Source of the DNA: Candidatus Leptovillus gracilis
GTDB lineage: Bacteria > Chloroflexota > Anaerolineae > Promineifilales > Promineifilaceae
DNA: 64,000 nucleotides
Assembly: GCA_016716065.1 (NCBI GenBank)
Contig: JADJXA010000001.1
Span: 248,001 to 312,000 of the forward strand
Direction: 5' to 3'
Shown: positions 42,573 through 51,370 of the stretch, one piece after another
Numbering within the stretch: the stretch's first letter is position 1
Layout: each line of letters opens with the position of its first letter
Notes under the pieces: generated by a model
What the model saw: only the letters and a program-made list of their open reading frames with translations
Database searches by the model: none
What the model was told of the DNA's origin: nothing
Program-made: the position numbers and the translations under genes

Positions 42573-43805
42573 TTGCCACTCCTCAATCCGCTCTTTGATG
42601 GCCGCCACAAAATGATCGGCGACCGCGCCATCCAGGATGCGATGGTCGAAGGTGAGACTGACGTAGGCCGACGGCCGTATGGCTATCGCGTTTTCCCCCA
42701 CCACCTTCACCCGCTTCTCGATCATGCCCACACCCAAAATGGCGCACTGCGGCTGGCTGATGATCGGCATGGCGAACAGACTACCGCTGACGCCGTGATT
42801 GGTGATGGTAAACGTACCATCCTGCGTCTCATCCGGGCGCAGCCGCTTGCGCCGGGCGCGTTCAGCCAGGTCGTTGATGGCCCGGGCCAGGCCCAGCAGG
42901 TTGAGCGAATCAGCGTTTTTGATCACCGGCACAATCAGCCCTTCGTCGAGCGCCGTCGCCAGCCCCAGGTTGATGTCGCGGCGCAGCAGGATGCCATCCG
43001 TCTGCCATGTGCTGTTGACCAGCGGAAACGCCTTCAGCGCGGCGACGGTGGCCGCCGCCAAGTAAGCGGTGAAGGTCAGGCGGGCATCATCGCGGGCAAA
43101 TGCTTCTTTGTGGGCGGCGCGATGGGCGGATACGGCCGTAAAATCAAACTCAAACACCGTCGTCGCGTGGGGGCTGGTCTGGCGGCTACGCACCATATGT
43201 TCGGCAATGCTGCGCCGCATGGCCGACAGCGGCAGTAGATGGCCGGGAATTGCGGATTGCGGACTGCGGACTGCGGATTGACGATTTTCCACAAAGGCCA
43301 GGATGTCTTCTTTGGTGATACGGCCGTCTAGCCCGGTTCCGGTCACTAAATCTAAATCTACCTGGTTTTCGGCGGCGATGCGGGCGACGACCGGGCTGAT
43401 ACGGCCGGTGTAGCGGCGTGGTTGGGTGGGTTGGGCTAGTTGAATTGGTTCGGTTGGTTGGGCTAGTTGAATTGGTTCGGTTGGTTGGGCTGGTTGAATT
43501 GGTTCGGTTGGTTGGGGAACGGCCGTTGCCGCCCCATTTCCACCTCCGCTGGCGCTCAACTCCTCGCCCGGCGCGCCAATCACCGCCAACAGCGTGCCCA
43601 CGGCCACCGTTTCCCCGGCCGGGACATGGATTTTTAGCAATACCCCGGCCGCTTCGGCAGTGGCCTCCGTCGTCACCTTATCGGTCTCAATTTCCAGCAG
43701 CGGTTCATACAACGCAATGGCCTCCCCCTCCTCCTTCAACCAGCGCGCCACCGTCGCCTCAATAATCCCCTCACCCATCTCAGGCATTAATATTTGTGTT
43801 CCCAT
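42570..43805 (-). CDS. Dihydrolipoamide acyltransferase, E2 of a 2-oxoacid dehydrogenase complex
   Basis: 411 residues. The lipoyl domain (residues 3-78) carries the lipoylated Lys in EIETDKVTTEA. A linker of three 10-residue PTEPIQ-AQ units (encoded by 30-bp repeats, about 43429-43516) leads to the peripheral subunit-binding domain (RISPVVARIAAENQVDL). A second linker, RQSAVRSPQSAIPG, is encoded by a heptamer array. The catalytic domain ends with FDHRILDGAVAD (His/Asp active site). It transfers the acyl group from E1 to CoA. The E1 gene lies upstream; no E3 is in the window. Confidence 0.92.
   Translation of the reverse strand: MGTQILMPEMGEGIIEATVARWLKEEGEAIALYEPLLEIETDKVTTEATAEAAGVLLKIHVPAGETVAVGTLLAVIGAPGEELSASGGGNGAATAVPQPTEPIQPAQPTEPIQLAQPTEPIQLAQPTQPRRYTGRISPVVARIAAENQVDLDLVTGTGLDGRITKEDILAFVENRQSAVRSPQSAIPGHLLPLSAMRRSIAEHMVRSRQTSPHATTVFEFDFTAVSAHRAAHKEAFARDDARLTFTAYLAAATVAALKAFPLVNSTWQTDGILLRRDINLGLATALDEGLIVPVIKNADSLNLLGLARAINDLAERARRKRLRPDETQDGTFTITNHGVSGSLFAMPIISQPQCAILGVGMIEKRVKVVGENAIAIRPSAYVSLTFDHRILDGAVADHFVAAIKERIEEWQ
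43251..43286. repeat. Heptamer array inside the E2 coding sequence
   Basis: TGCGGAT, TGCGGAC, TGCGGAC, TGCGGAT, TGACGAT. Read in the reverse frame it gives the inter-domain linker RQSAVRSPQSAI. The only heptamer array I found wholly inside a conserved gene. Confidence 0.85.
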
Positions 43806-43820
43806 AATTCCTCAATGAGT

Positions 43821-43903
43821 AGTTAGTTGATAGTTGATAGTGGATAGTGGTTAGTTGATAGTTATGCGGACCACTCCCAACTCCCAACTACCAACTACCA
43901 ACG
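43821..43903. repeat. Heptamer array with inverted second arm between E2 and E1
   Basis: AGTTAGT, TGATAGT x2, GGATAGT, GGTTAGT, TGATAGT (43821-43862), then ACTCCCA x2, ACTACCA x2 (43872-43899). On the reverse strand the second arm contains the TAG stop of the E1 gene (43895-43897). Confidence 0.85.
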
Positions 43904-46312
43904 GTAAACTCCCGGATTCGCTTCGTGCATCAGACCATAAACCACGTCGAACACGTCTTGCACGTTGGGTTTGGAGAAGTAATTGCCGTCTGTGCCAAAA
44001 GCGGGGCGGTGCGGCTGCGCCGTCAGGGTGCGCGGCACGGCGTCTAGCCAGTGGAAGCCACCCTGGGTCTCGATCACCTGCTGCATCATGTAGGCGGTGG
44101 CGCCGCCGGGCACATCTTCATCCATGAAGAGGATACGGCTGGTTTTTTGTAAGGATTGCCGGATACGGCCGTTCACGTCAAACGGCAGCAAGCTCTGCAC
44201 ATCAATCACTTCCAGGCCAATGCCAACGGCCGTCAACCGTTCGGCCGCCTCCAACGCCAGACGGCAGCCCGCGCCATACGTTACCAGCGTCACATCGTCG
44301 CCGGGGCGCAGCACCTCTGGCACGCCCAGAGGAACCGTCACCTCGGCCAGGTTAGACGGCATCTTTTCCTTCAGGCGGTAGCCGCTCAGCACCTCGACAA
44401 TCAGGCCCGGTTCGTCGGATTGCAGCAGGCTGTTGTAAAACCCGGCCGCCTGCACCATGTTGCGCGGGACCAGCACGTTAATGCCGCGCAGCAAATGCAC
44501 CGTCGCCCCCATCGGCGACCCCGAATGCCAGACACCCTCCAGCCGATGGCCGCGTGTGCGGATGATGACCGGCGCTTTTTGGCCGCCGGCCGTGCGCCAT
44601 TGCAGCGTCGCCAGGTCGTCAGACAAAATTTGCAGGGCATAGAGCAAATAATCCAGGTATTGAATTTCGGCGATGGGGCGCAGGCCGCGCAGCGCCATAC
44701 CGATGGCCTGGCCGATGATGGTCGCCTCACGGATGCCTGTATCGGACACGCGCAGCGGGCCATATTTGGCTTGCAGCCCGGCGAATGATTGATTGACGCC
44801 GCCCAATTTGCCCACGTCTTCGCCAAAGGCGATCACGCGCGGGTCGCGGGCCAACATGGCATCGAAAGCGGTGTTGAGGATTTGGAAGCCGTTCAGTTCC
44901 GGCGGGTCGGCGGCGTAAACCGGCTTCACTTCGGTCACGTGGCGGGCGGCTTCGGCCGATTGGCTGACCAGGTGGGAACCGGCGCGGGCGCGGTTGAGCT
45001 GCACCTGCGCCTGATGCCAATCGGCCAACTGCTGGCGGGCGGGGGACGGGTGATGGCGGCTGGCGATGAGGGTTTCATGGACGGCCGTTAAAATATCCCG
45101 GCGGTAGGGCGTCTGTTTGGCCGTTAACTGGGCCGCCAGCGGCGAATCCGGGACCGCCGCCTGAATCAGGGCCACCGCCTCGTCGCGCTCTTTATGAAAC
45201 GGCGACGTGTAGGCCGTCCACGCCTTCATTTTGATGTTTTCCACCAGTTTTTGCGCGTTGCGCTCAATCTGGTCCAGCTCCCCGGCGGTGGCAATGCGCT
45301 GCTCGATAATCCATTGGCGCATCTGGCGCAAACAGTCGTATTCCGCTTCCCAGGCCAGACGTTCGGGCGATTTGTACCGTTCATGGCTGCCGGAGCTGGA
45401 ATGGCCCTGCGGCTGCGTCATTTCGATGACGTGGACAATGGCTGGGACGTGGTCGCGGCGGGCCACATCGGCCGCCTGTTGGTATGCTTCGATGAGCGCC
45501 AGGTAATCCCAACCTTTGACGGTGTAAATGTCGTAGCCATCGGCGCGGTCCGGCGCGCGGCGGAAGCCAGCCAACAGTTCGGTGAGATTTTCTTTGACCA
45601 TCTGAAATTCGTTGGGCACGGAGATGCCATAGCCGTCGTCCCAGATGGAAAGGACGACCGGCGCTTTGAGGACGCCGATGGCGTTGATCGCTTCCCAGAA
45701 CATGCCTTCGGCGGCGCTGGCGTTGCCGATGGTCCCCCAGGCGATTTCGTCGCCGTTGTGGGAGAACTGGCTGAATTGATGCAGCTCCGCCAGGTCGCGG
45801 TAGAGGCGGGAGGCGTAGCCCAGCCCTACCAGGCGGGGCATTTGCGAAGCGGTGGGTGAGATGTCGGCGGAGGAGTTGAATTGGGTGGTGAGGTCACGGA
45901 AACGGCCGTTTTCGTCCAGGCTGCGGGTGGCAAAGTGGGCGTTCATCTGGCGGCCGGCCGAGCTAGGCTCTTGTGTCACATCGGCGTGGGCGTAAAGCTG
46001 GGCAAAATACTGCTGAATCGTGGTCGCGCCAATGGCGAACATAAATGTCTGGTCGCGGTAATAGCCGGAACGCCAATCCCCCTTGCGAAACGATTTAGCC
46101 ATGGCAATTTGGGCCACTTCTTTACCATCGCCAAAGATACCAAACTTCGCCTTGCCGCTAAAAACCTCCCGGCGACCAATGAGGCTGGCCTGGCGGCTTT
46201 GCGCGGCCAGGGTGTAATCACGCAATATGTCGGCCGTGCTGATGAATTTTTGCGCTGGAAAAGGGTTTTCTTGCCGGTGTTGGGTCTGTTCTTGGGTTTG
46301 CGGTCTGTTCAT
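43895..46312 (-). CDS. Fused E1 alpha-beta subunit of a 2-oxoacid dehydrogenase
   Basis: 805 residues from ATG 46312, with GGAGGCGGG about 8 bp upstream (a GTG at 46327 is in frame). The alpha half contains the ThDP-binding core GTIGNASAAEGMFWEAINA...WDDGYGISVP and the regulatory loop region SSGSHERYKS. The beta half starts near GFQILNTAFDAMLARDPRVIAFGEDVGK and ends with the transketolase C-terminal domain (VTLVTYGAGCRLALEAAERL, VIDVQSLLPFDV). It decarboxylates a 2-oxoacid (branched-chain or pyruvate) and passes the acyl group to the E2 encoded next to it. Same strand and a 90-bp gap indicate one operon. Confidence 0.92.
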   Translation of the reverse strand: MNRPQTQEQTQHRQENPFPAQKFISTADILRDYTLAAQSRQASLIGRREVFSGKAKFGIFGDGKEVAQIAMAKSFRKGDWRSGYYRDQTFMFAIGATTIQQYFAQLYAHADVTQEPSSAGRQMNAHFATRSLDENGRFRDLTTQFNSSADISPTASQMPRLVGLGYASRLYRDLAELHQFSQFSHNGDEIAWGTIGNASAAEGMFWEAINAIGVLKAPVVLSIWDDGYGISVPNEFQMVKENLTELLAGFRRAPDRADGYDIYTVKGWDYLALIEAYQQAADVARRDHVPAIVHVIEMTQPQGHSSSGSHERYKSPERLAWEAEYDCLRQMRQWIIEQRIATAGELDQIERNAQKLVENIKMKAWTAYTSPFHKERDEAVALIQAAVPDSPLAAQLTAKQTPYRRDILTAVHETLIASRHHPSPARQQLADWHQAQVQLNRARAGSHLVSQSAEAARHVTEVKPVYAADPPELNGFQILNTAFDAMLARDPRVIAFGEDVGKLGGVNQSFAGLQAKYGPLRVSDTGIREATIIGQAIGMALRGLRPIAEIQYLDYLLYALQILSDDLATLQWRTAGGQKAPVIIRTRGHRLEGVWHSGSPMGATVHLLRGINVLVPRNMVQAAGFYNSLLQSDEPGLIVEVLSGYRLKEKMPSNLAEVTVPLGVPEVLRPGDDVTLVTYGAGCRLALEAAERLTAVGIGLEVIDVQSLLPFDVNGRIRQSLQKTSRILFMDEDVPGGATAYMMQQVIETQGGFHWLDAVPRTLTAQPHRPAFGTDGNYFSKPNVQDVFDVVYGLMHEANPGVYRW

Positions 46313-46853
46313 GTTGCCCGCCTCCACTGCGGATGCAGGCGAATCATGTCGAATCGTGGGATGGGACTCATAGACTGTGCTGACCTCCGTTTGGCGTTTA
46401 TCTGTGGGAATGGGATGTAATCATCAGTTTTCCTGATGTAAAACCGATCCGATTGTAGGGAAATTTGCTTACAAGGCAAACTAAGGGGATGTTGGTGTAA
46501 TTGGTTGTAAGATTGGACCAGTCTTTTGGCGGGAAGTTCAATTTTTCAGGCGGCGCAATTACACCTTGTTGGTTGACTGAAGGGGGAGAGAACGGCCGTT
46601 AGCCGCTCTGTGGACGATTAACGCGAATCAACTGCCCGGACACATTTACGCCTGGATCAAGCTGATCATGAACGCGATAAGCCCACGCCGTGAAATCAGG
46701 GTCAAACGTACACATAAACGCGCCATGTCATGCCTGTTCGTTGTCCACAATCTGGCGATCTATTGCATCGGGAAAAGCACGGTAATAAGCCCTGGCATTG
46801 GCCAAATCTTCGGCGCGTACCGAACACAGATTACGGAATACCGCACACGACCA
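46313..46853. other. Intergenic region upstream of E1
   Basis: No convincing gene. Open frames are short; a reverse-strand stretch ending near 46604 (CTFDPDFTAWAYRVHDQLDP) could be a protein remnant, but I cannot assign it. A half copy of the palindromic element, AGATTGGACCAGTCT, lies at 46510-46524, and an ACGGCCGT near 46591. The E1 promoter should be within about 150 bp of 46312. Confidence 0.45.
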
Positions 46854-47492
46854 CTACTCCCCCAACGGCGTCACCGACACATTGTCAAACTGCACCTGCA
46901 CCCCGCCCAGGCCCAACGTCTCTACCATCAGGCCCACATCGCCTTGTTTGAAGGCGTCATCCGTCACCCGGCCGACCTCCTGATCGTTGACATAAAAAAT
47001 CATGTTCCCGCCTTCTGCCTGCACTTTCAGCCGGTTGGTGCGGTTTAGCCCCTGCTGCACGGCCGTTGATTCAAACCACCACTGTCCAATCAACGGCTGC
47101 GCTTCCCCCGCGCCGCCGCCGCGATAGCGGCCAATCCACACATAGCCATCACCGCTGATCTTAAACAGATAAAAATCATCCTTCTCGTTGTCCAGGCGGA
47201 ACAGCAGACCATAGCCATTATTCAGCGGTCCAGCCACCTGAGTGGCGTCCATTTCATAAATGCCATCACCAAAACTTTCGCCGGCCGTCGTCCAGATAAT
47301 CACGTCGTCGGCCGTCACCGTCAGGTCGTAGACGCCGTTAGCCACCTGGCCGATGGCGTCGGCGTCTGTGCCCACGCGCCATTTGCCGGGCGCATCAAAA
47401 GTCTCCAGATAGCTGCTCTGGCCGCGACATCCTGCTAGTAAAAGCACCGCCAGAAGCAGCACGGCCGTCACTGTTTTGTATTTTGTCGTCAT
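46854..47492 (-). CDS. Surface lipoprotein with LamG/DUF1080-like jelly-roll domain
   Basis: 212 residues from ATG 47492, preceded by AAGGA at about 8 bp; the frame is open back to 47540. A lipobox VLLLAVLLLAGC is followed by a ~190-residue beta-rich domain (YLETFDAPGKWRVG, NGYGLLFRLDNEKDDFYLFKISGDGYVWIGRY, RTNRLKVQAEGGNMIFYVNDQEVGRV, GLMVETLGLGGVQVQFDNVSVTP). This is the concanavalin-like fold of LamG/3-keto-disaccharide hydrolase-type carbohydrate-binding proteins. Likely an exposed glycan-binding lipoprotein. It is monocistronic. Confidence 0.78.
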   Translation of the reverse strand: MTTKYKTVTAVLLLAVLLLAGCRGQSSYLETFDAPGKWRVGTDADAIGQVANGVYDLTVTADDVIIWTTAGESFGDGIYEMDATQVAGPLNNGYGLLFRLDNEKDDFYLFKISGDGYVWIGRYRGGGAGEAQPLIGQWWFESTAVQQGLNRTNRLKVQAEGGNMIFYVNDQEVGRVTDDAFKQGDVGLMVETLGLGGVQVQFDNVSVTPLGE

Positions 47493-47779
47493 AAGTATAG
47501 TTCCTTGACATGTTAGTTGGTTGGCTAATGAACTGACCAACCCGATACCCTTCCAAGTTTATAGAAAGCTGGCTGATTTGCCACCTCCATCAGCCCAGGT
47601 TAAAAACCTTCTCAGGCAAAACGGCCGTGCCCCCACCGCACTTTTTACGCAGAGATGCGGAGAAGGCATTGGCAATTGACACTTGACGATTGACGATTGG
47701 TCCTGAGCTTGCCGAAGGATTGACGATTGTTCACTTCTCATTCATCGCGCCACACCCCAAAACCCCGTATAATTGCCGC
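47493..47779. other. Divergent spacer with heptamer arrays
   Basis: TTGACAC, TTGACGA, TTGACGA (47676-47696) and the exact inverted copy (47688-47729) of the 42-bp module found before lon. CGCAGAGATGCGGAGA (47650-47665) is a fragment of the 8-bp-period family. No gene. Confidence 0.7.
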
Positions 47780-48973
47780 ATGGATGCACAGATCGACTCC
47801 CTCGTCCAACAAATTGTCGCCGCGATGGGCAGCCGGTTAACGGCCGTAACCCTCTTCGGCAGCTACACCCAATCCCACTACCAGCCCGGCGAATCCGACG
47901 TCAACCTGCTCTTTGTCCTGGCCGACGACGCCAACTTGCTGGACTTGCGCCAGGTAGTCCTGCCCCTATGGCCGCAAAACGCCGCCTGGCTGCGGCGCGG
48001 CCCCTGGGCCGCCCACGCCGACGCGCTGGCCCGCTTCTGCCACCTCCACCCGACCTTTGCCCACCACCTGGCCCACGACGGCCGTCTGCTGTACAGCAGC
48101 CCTACCATGCAACCCACGCCCCAGCCCGCCCTGGACGCCCACGAAACCTGCGCACGCCTGGCCACACAAGCCCTCAGCGCCTCCAACGCCCTGCTGCCCG
48201 ACCTGTTAGACGCCGCCACAGCCGCCAACCGCCATGCCGCGCTGCGCCGTCTGGCGCGCCAATTGTGGCGCAAACCAATCCCCACAGAAGAAACGGCCGT
48301 TCACACCTATGCCCGCGTCCAACAAATCCTCGGCCCACAAATCGCCCAACTGCCCGCCGCCCACGCCTGGGCCAATACAACCATCCCGGCCGTCACCGCC
48401 CCCTTTCTGCCCGGCCTGCAAGCCCTGTACCAACAAGGCCCCAACATCGTCATGGTCCTGGCTAACCTCGGCCCGCAGCACGTCCGCGATACCGACTGGC
48501 AGCATCTCGCCGGACCGCTGACCAAAGAATGTGAAGGATTGGTGGTGACAACGGCCGTGCAGCTCAGCCTGAGCCTGGTCTACGACAACCCCCTGGCCCT
48601 GGCGCTAAAAAACTATCGCCACAGTTGGGGCATGAATCCTCTGGCTGATTTGGTGACTTCCCGCCGCCAAATCATGCGTCAGGCTGCCACCCTGCCCGCC
48701 AGCATCGCGCTGACCGAACTACCTACGGTTTACCTGACCCAGGACGACAGCCACCTGCACACCATCATCCACGACTTTCAAAACCGGCTGCTAAACGTGC
48801 AGTTGGAACACGAACTCCTATGCCGCCTGGGACACACACCCCGCTTTGTCCCGCCCACCCCCCTACCCGACCGCGACGCGCCGCCCCAGCAACGCATCGC
48901 CGCTATCTGCCAGCACCTGGACTGGTGGTCGGAATTTTACCTGGACCAGATGAGCTGGGCCGAAGACGCATGA
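47780..48973 (+). CDS. Nucleotidyltransferase-fold protein, probably inactive or of altered activity
   Basis: 397 residues from ATG 47780 (the frame opens at 47690 through repeats). Residues ~15-45 show the NT-superfamily hallmark LTAVTLFGSYTQSH...GESDVNLLFVL: the GS motif is kept, but the usual D-x-D is S-D-V-N, so the second metal ligand is Asn. The remaining ~350 residues are helical with an Ala/Leu-rich middle (QALSASNALLPDLLDAATAANRH) and no family I recognise. Its stop overlaps the glycosidase start by 4 bp (ATGA), so both are in one operon. Confidence 0.6.
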   Translation: MDAQIDSLVQQIVAAMGSRLTAVTLFGSYTQSHYQPGESDVNLLFVLADDANLLDLRQVVLPLWPQNAAWLRRGPWAAHADALARFCHLHPTFAHHLAHDGRLLYSSPTMQPTPQPALDAHETCARLATQALSASNALLPDLLDAATAANRHAALRRLARQLWRKPIPTEETAVHTYARVQQILGPQIAQLPAAHAWANTTIPAVTAPFLPGLQALYQQGPNIVMVLANLGPQHVRDTDWQHLAGPLTKECEGLVVTTAVQLSLSLVYDNPLALALKNYRHSWGMNPLADLVTSRRQIMRQAATLPASIALTELPTVYLTQDDSHLHTIIHDFQNRLLNVQLEHELLCRLGHTPRFVPPTPLPDRDAPPQQRIAAICQHLDWWSEFYLDQMSWAEDA

Positions 48974-50163
48974 GACGCCCCGCCTACAGCAGCGGGCTGC
49001 GACTGTTCATCCTGGCGCTTATTCTCACCTTCATCCGGCCCGCTCCCCTGCTTGTCACCCCTGGCCCACCGCAGACGGTAGAGACGCAGCACCCCATCCT
49101 CGGCGTACACACCCGCCTCACGGACGAAGTGGAGGAGTGGAAGGTTAAACACAGCCTGGAACTGGTGCGGCAAATGGGCGCGCCCTGGATTGTGGAATTT
49201 TTCCCCTGGGCCTATTATGCCGCCGCCGATGGCGGTTACGCCTGGGGCCACCCGGATATGGTTGTCGGTCACGCCGCCGCCCAGGGGCTAACCATCATCG
49301 CCCGCCTGGGGCTGACGCCCGACTGGGCCAGACCGCCAGACACCCCCCTGACTTACCTGGATAAATCAGCCTACGGTGATTTTGCCGCCTACGCCGCCGC
49401 CTTCGCCGCCCGCTACCGAGGCCAGGTGGATTATCTGATCATCGGCAATGAACCCAATTTGAGCTATGAGTGGGGCTACCGGCTGACTACCCCGGCCGAT
49501 TACGTGGCGCTGCTGCAAGTGGTGTATACGGCCGTTAAAGCCGCCAATCCCGACATGCAAGTGCTGGCCGGGGCGCTGGCGCCGACACTGGAGCCGGCCG
49601 GTTCCCCCTGGGGACTCAATGACCTCATCTACCTGCAAGGCATGTACGATGCCGGCGCGGCCGCCTATTTCGATGGGCTGGCGGTCCACGCCTACGGCCT
49701 TACCTTCCCGCCAGAAGCCGAACCCGGACCAGACATCCTCAACTTTCGCCGTGTGGAATTGGTACGCCAGGTGATGGAAGCCAACGGCGACGCCGCCAAA
49801 GCCATCTACATCACCGAAACAGGCTGGAACGACCATCCCCGCTGGACGTTGGCTGTGCGCCCGGCGCAGCGCATCCAATACACCCTCGCCGCGCTGGAAT
49901 ACGCCGAAACCAACTGGCCGTTTGTGCGGATGATGGCGATTTGGGCCTTCCGCTTCCCCGCGCCGCAAAAGAGCTATATGGATTATTACACCCTGGTGAC
50001 GCCGGAATTTGTTAAAAAGCCAATTTATGATGCCTTGCAAGCCTTTGCCCAGGAGACTTCACCGGCTGCGCCGACCACCATGAATGAAAACCCTGGGAGC
50101 GCAGGCGTCTCGCCTGCCGGGGCGGACGGGACGTCCGCACTCCCATTTTTGAAGGAGCAGTAA
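48970..50163 (+). CDS. Secreted glycoside hydrolase, clan GH-A type
   Basis: 397 residues. The N-terminus (LRLFILALILTFIRPAPL) is a signal peptide or anchor. The (beta/alpha)8 fold shows the acid/base Glu in LIIGNEPNLSYEW after strand 4 and the nucleophile Glu in YITETGWNDHP after strand 7, as in GH5/GH39-like enzymes. Substrate is unknown; extracellular polysaccharide is likely. The last ~25 residues (GSAGVSPAGADGTSALPF) look like translated repeat DNA with two small hairpins (50098-50150), so the gene may have been extended by a repeat. It is coupled to the NT-like gene and followed by the solute-binding protein gene 8 bp later. Confidence 0.82.
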   Translation: MRRPAYSSGLRLFILALILTFIRPAPLLVTPGPPQTVETQHPILGVHTRLTDEVEEWKVKHSLELVRQMGAPWIVEFFPWAYYAAADGGYAWGHPDMVVGHAAAQGLTIIARLGLTPDWARPPDTPLTYLDKSAYGDFAAYAAAFAARYRGQVDYLIIGNEPNLSYEWGYRLTTPADYVALLQVVYTAVKAANPDMQVLAGALAPTLEPAGSPWGLNDLIYLQGMYDAGAAAYFDGLAVHAYGLTFPPEAEPGPDILNFRRVELVRQVMEANGDAAKAIYITETGWNDHPRWTLAVRPAQRIQYTLAALEYAETNWPFVRMMAIWAFRFPAPQKSYMDYYTLVTPEFVKKPIYDALQAFAQETSPAAPTTMNENPGSAGVSPAGADGTSALPFLKEQ

Positions 50164-50171
50164 CGGAATCA

Positions 50172-50966
50172 GTGCAAAAAAGCCTCCGTGTCCTCTGTGT
50201 CTCCGTGGTACTGCTTCTACTTTGGGTGGGGTGCAACGGCCGTGCCCAAACCTGGCCGCGCATCCAACAGGAAGGGGTGCTGCGCGTGGGGCTGGACCCG
50301 ACCTATCCACCCTTTGAGGTGGATGCGGGCGGCGAACTGACCGGTCTGGATGTAGACCTGGCGCGGGCCATCGGCGCGGATTTAGGGCTGGACGTGGCTT
50401 TTAGCTACTTCGGCTACGATGGCCTGTATGATGCGTTGGCGACCGGGCAGGTGGACGCGCTGCTCTCTGCCCTGGTGGTAGACCCGGCGCGCACCAAAGA
50501 TTTTGCCTACAGCGACCCTTATTTCAACGCCGGGCTTATTTTGCTGACGCGGCAGGCAGAAACGGCGATTGCCGCCATGCCTGATCTGGCGGGCCGCACG
50601 CTGGCTGTAGAATTGGGGGCGCAAAGCCATGTGGAGGCGCTGGCCTGGAGTCGCAAGTTGGTTGGGCTGGTGGTACAGCCACACACGACGCCGGAAGAAG
50701 CAGTGACGGCCGTTCTCGCCGGCGCGGCCGACGCGGCGTTGATGGATGGGGTAAACGGCCGTCTCCTGCTGCGCGACACCCCCGGCCTCACTCTGGCCGC
50801 CGAAGCCGTAACCGTAGAGCCATATGCCCTCGTCGTTCGCGCCGCCGATGGCGACCTGCTGCGGCAGCTAAACGACAGCCTGGCCCGGCTGCGGGCCTCC
50901 GGCGAGCTGGCGGCCATCACTGCCCGCTGGTTGTCGCCCACAAGCCAGGAGAGACTTCATGAGTAG
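50172..50966 (+). CDS. Family 3 solute-binding lipoprotein (amino acid ABC type)
   Basis: 264 residues from GTG 50172. Lipobox VVLLLLWVGC, then the SBP_bac_3 fold: GVLRVGLDPTYPPFEV, ELTGLDVDLARAIGADLGL, YDALATGQVDALLSALVV, DPYFNAGLILLTRQ and VEPYALVVRAADGDLLRQLNDSL. It should capture a polar amino acid or similar solute outside the cell, but no permease or ATPase gene is adjacent. The signal peptide (KSLRVLCVSVV) is encoded by an 8-bp-type repeat (CTCCGTGTCCTCTGTGTCTC). It overlaps the next small gene by 8 bp. Confidence 0.85.
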   Translation: MQKSLRVLCVSVVLLLLWVGCNGRAQTWPRIQQEGVLRVGLDPTYPPFEVDAGGELTGLDVDLARAIGADLGLDVAFSYFGYDGLYDALATGQVDALLSALVVDPARTKDFAYSDPYFNAGLILLTRQAETAIAAMPDLAGRTLAVELGAQSHVEALAWSRKLVGLVVQPHTTPEEAVTAVLAGAADAALMDGVNGRLLLRDTPGLTLAAEAVTVEPYALVVRAADGDLLRQLNDSLARLRASGELAAITARWLSPTSQERLHE

Positions 50967-51186
50967 GCTAAACTCTGAACGACTGTTAGGCGCCGCGCTT
51001 ATCGTGGGCGGCGTATTGGTAGGCGTGGTCGTGGCTGCGGTGCTGCGCAGCTATACACAAGATGGGATGATGACGGGGGGAACGGCCGTTACCGCCGCCA
51101 TCATCGCCTTTCTCTTACTCGTCCTGCCCCAGTTAGCCCTGGGCATCAGCCTCATCCGCCACACCTCCCCGCCAAATGACCCATGA
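50959..51186 (+). CDS. Small two-helix membrane protein, unknown function
   Basis: 75 residues with helices at RLLGAALIVGGVLVGVVVAAVL and AVTAAIIAFLLLVLPQLALGISLI. Its ATG lies inside the end of the solute-binding protein gene (8-bp overlap), so it is translationally coupled. No family is recognised. It is the last gene of the 47780-51186 operon. Confidence 0.65.
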   Translation: MSRLNSERLLGAALIVGGVLVGVVVAAVLRSYTQDGMMTGGTAVTAAIIAFLLLVLPQLALGISLIRHTSPPNDP

Positions 51187-51309
51187 ATTTAAAACTGCCA
51201 ACCACAAGCAACGTATGTTATACTGTGACCATCCTGCCAAACGGGCATCCTTTACAAATAAAGCGAGCAACCATACAACCAGAAAATCTGTATCGTTGCG
51301 TTTTTCTCT

Positions 51310-51358
51310 TTGTATCTTTGTCCCTTTGTCTCTTTGTAATAAATTCTTTGTCAAAGGA
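51310..51358. repeat. 8-bp-period array (CTTTGTnn units)
   Basis: CTTTGTAT, CTTTGTCC, CTTTGTCT, CTTTGTAA, then CTTTGTCA after a 6-bp gap. It lies between the small membrane protein and the helical protein gene, ending at the AAGGAG ribosome binding site of the latter. Confidence 0.85.
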
Positions 51359-51370
51359 GAAATGTAGATT

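Noticed and set aside
46668..47048. Forward open frame of 126 codons near the lipoprotein gene
   Set aside because: It overlaps the end of the lipoprotein on the other strand and has no family features.
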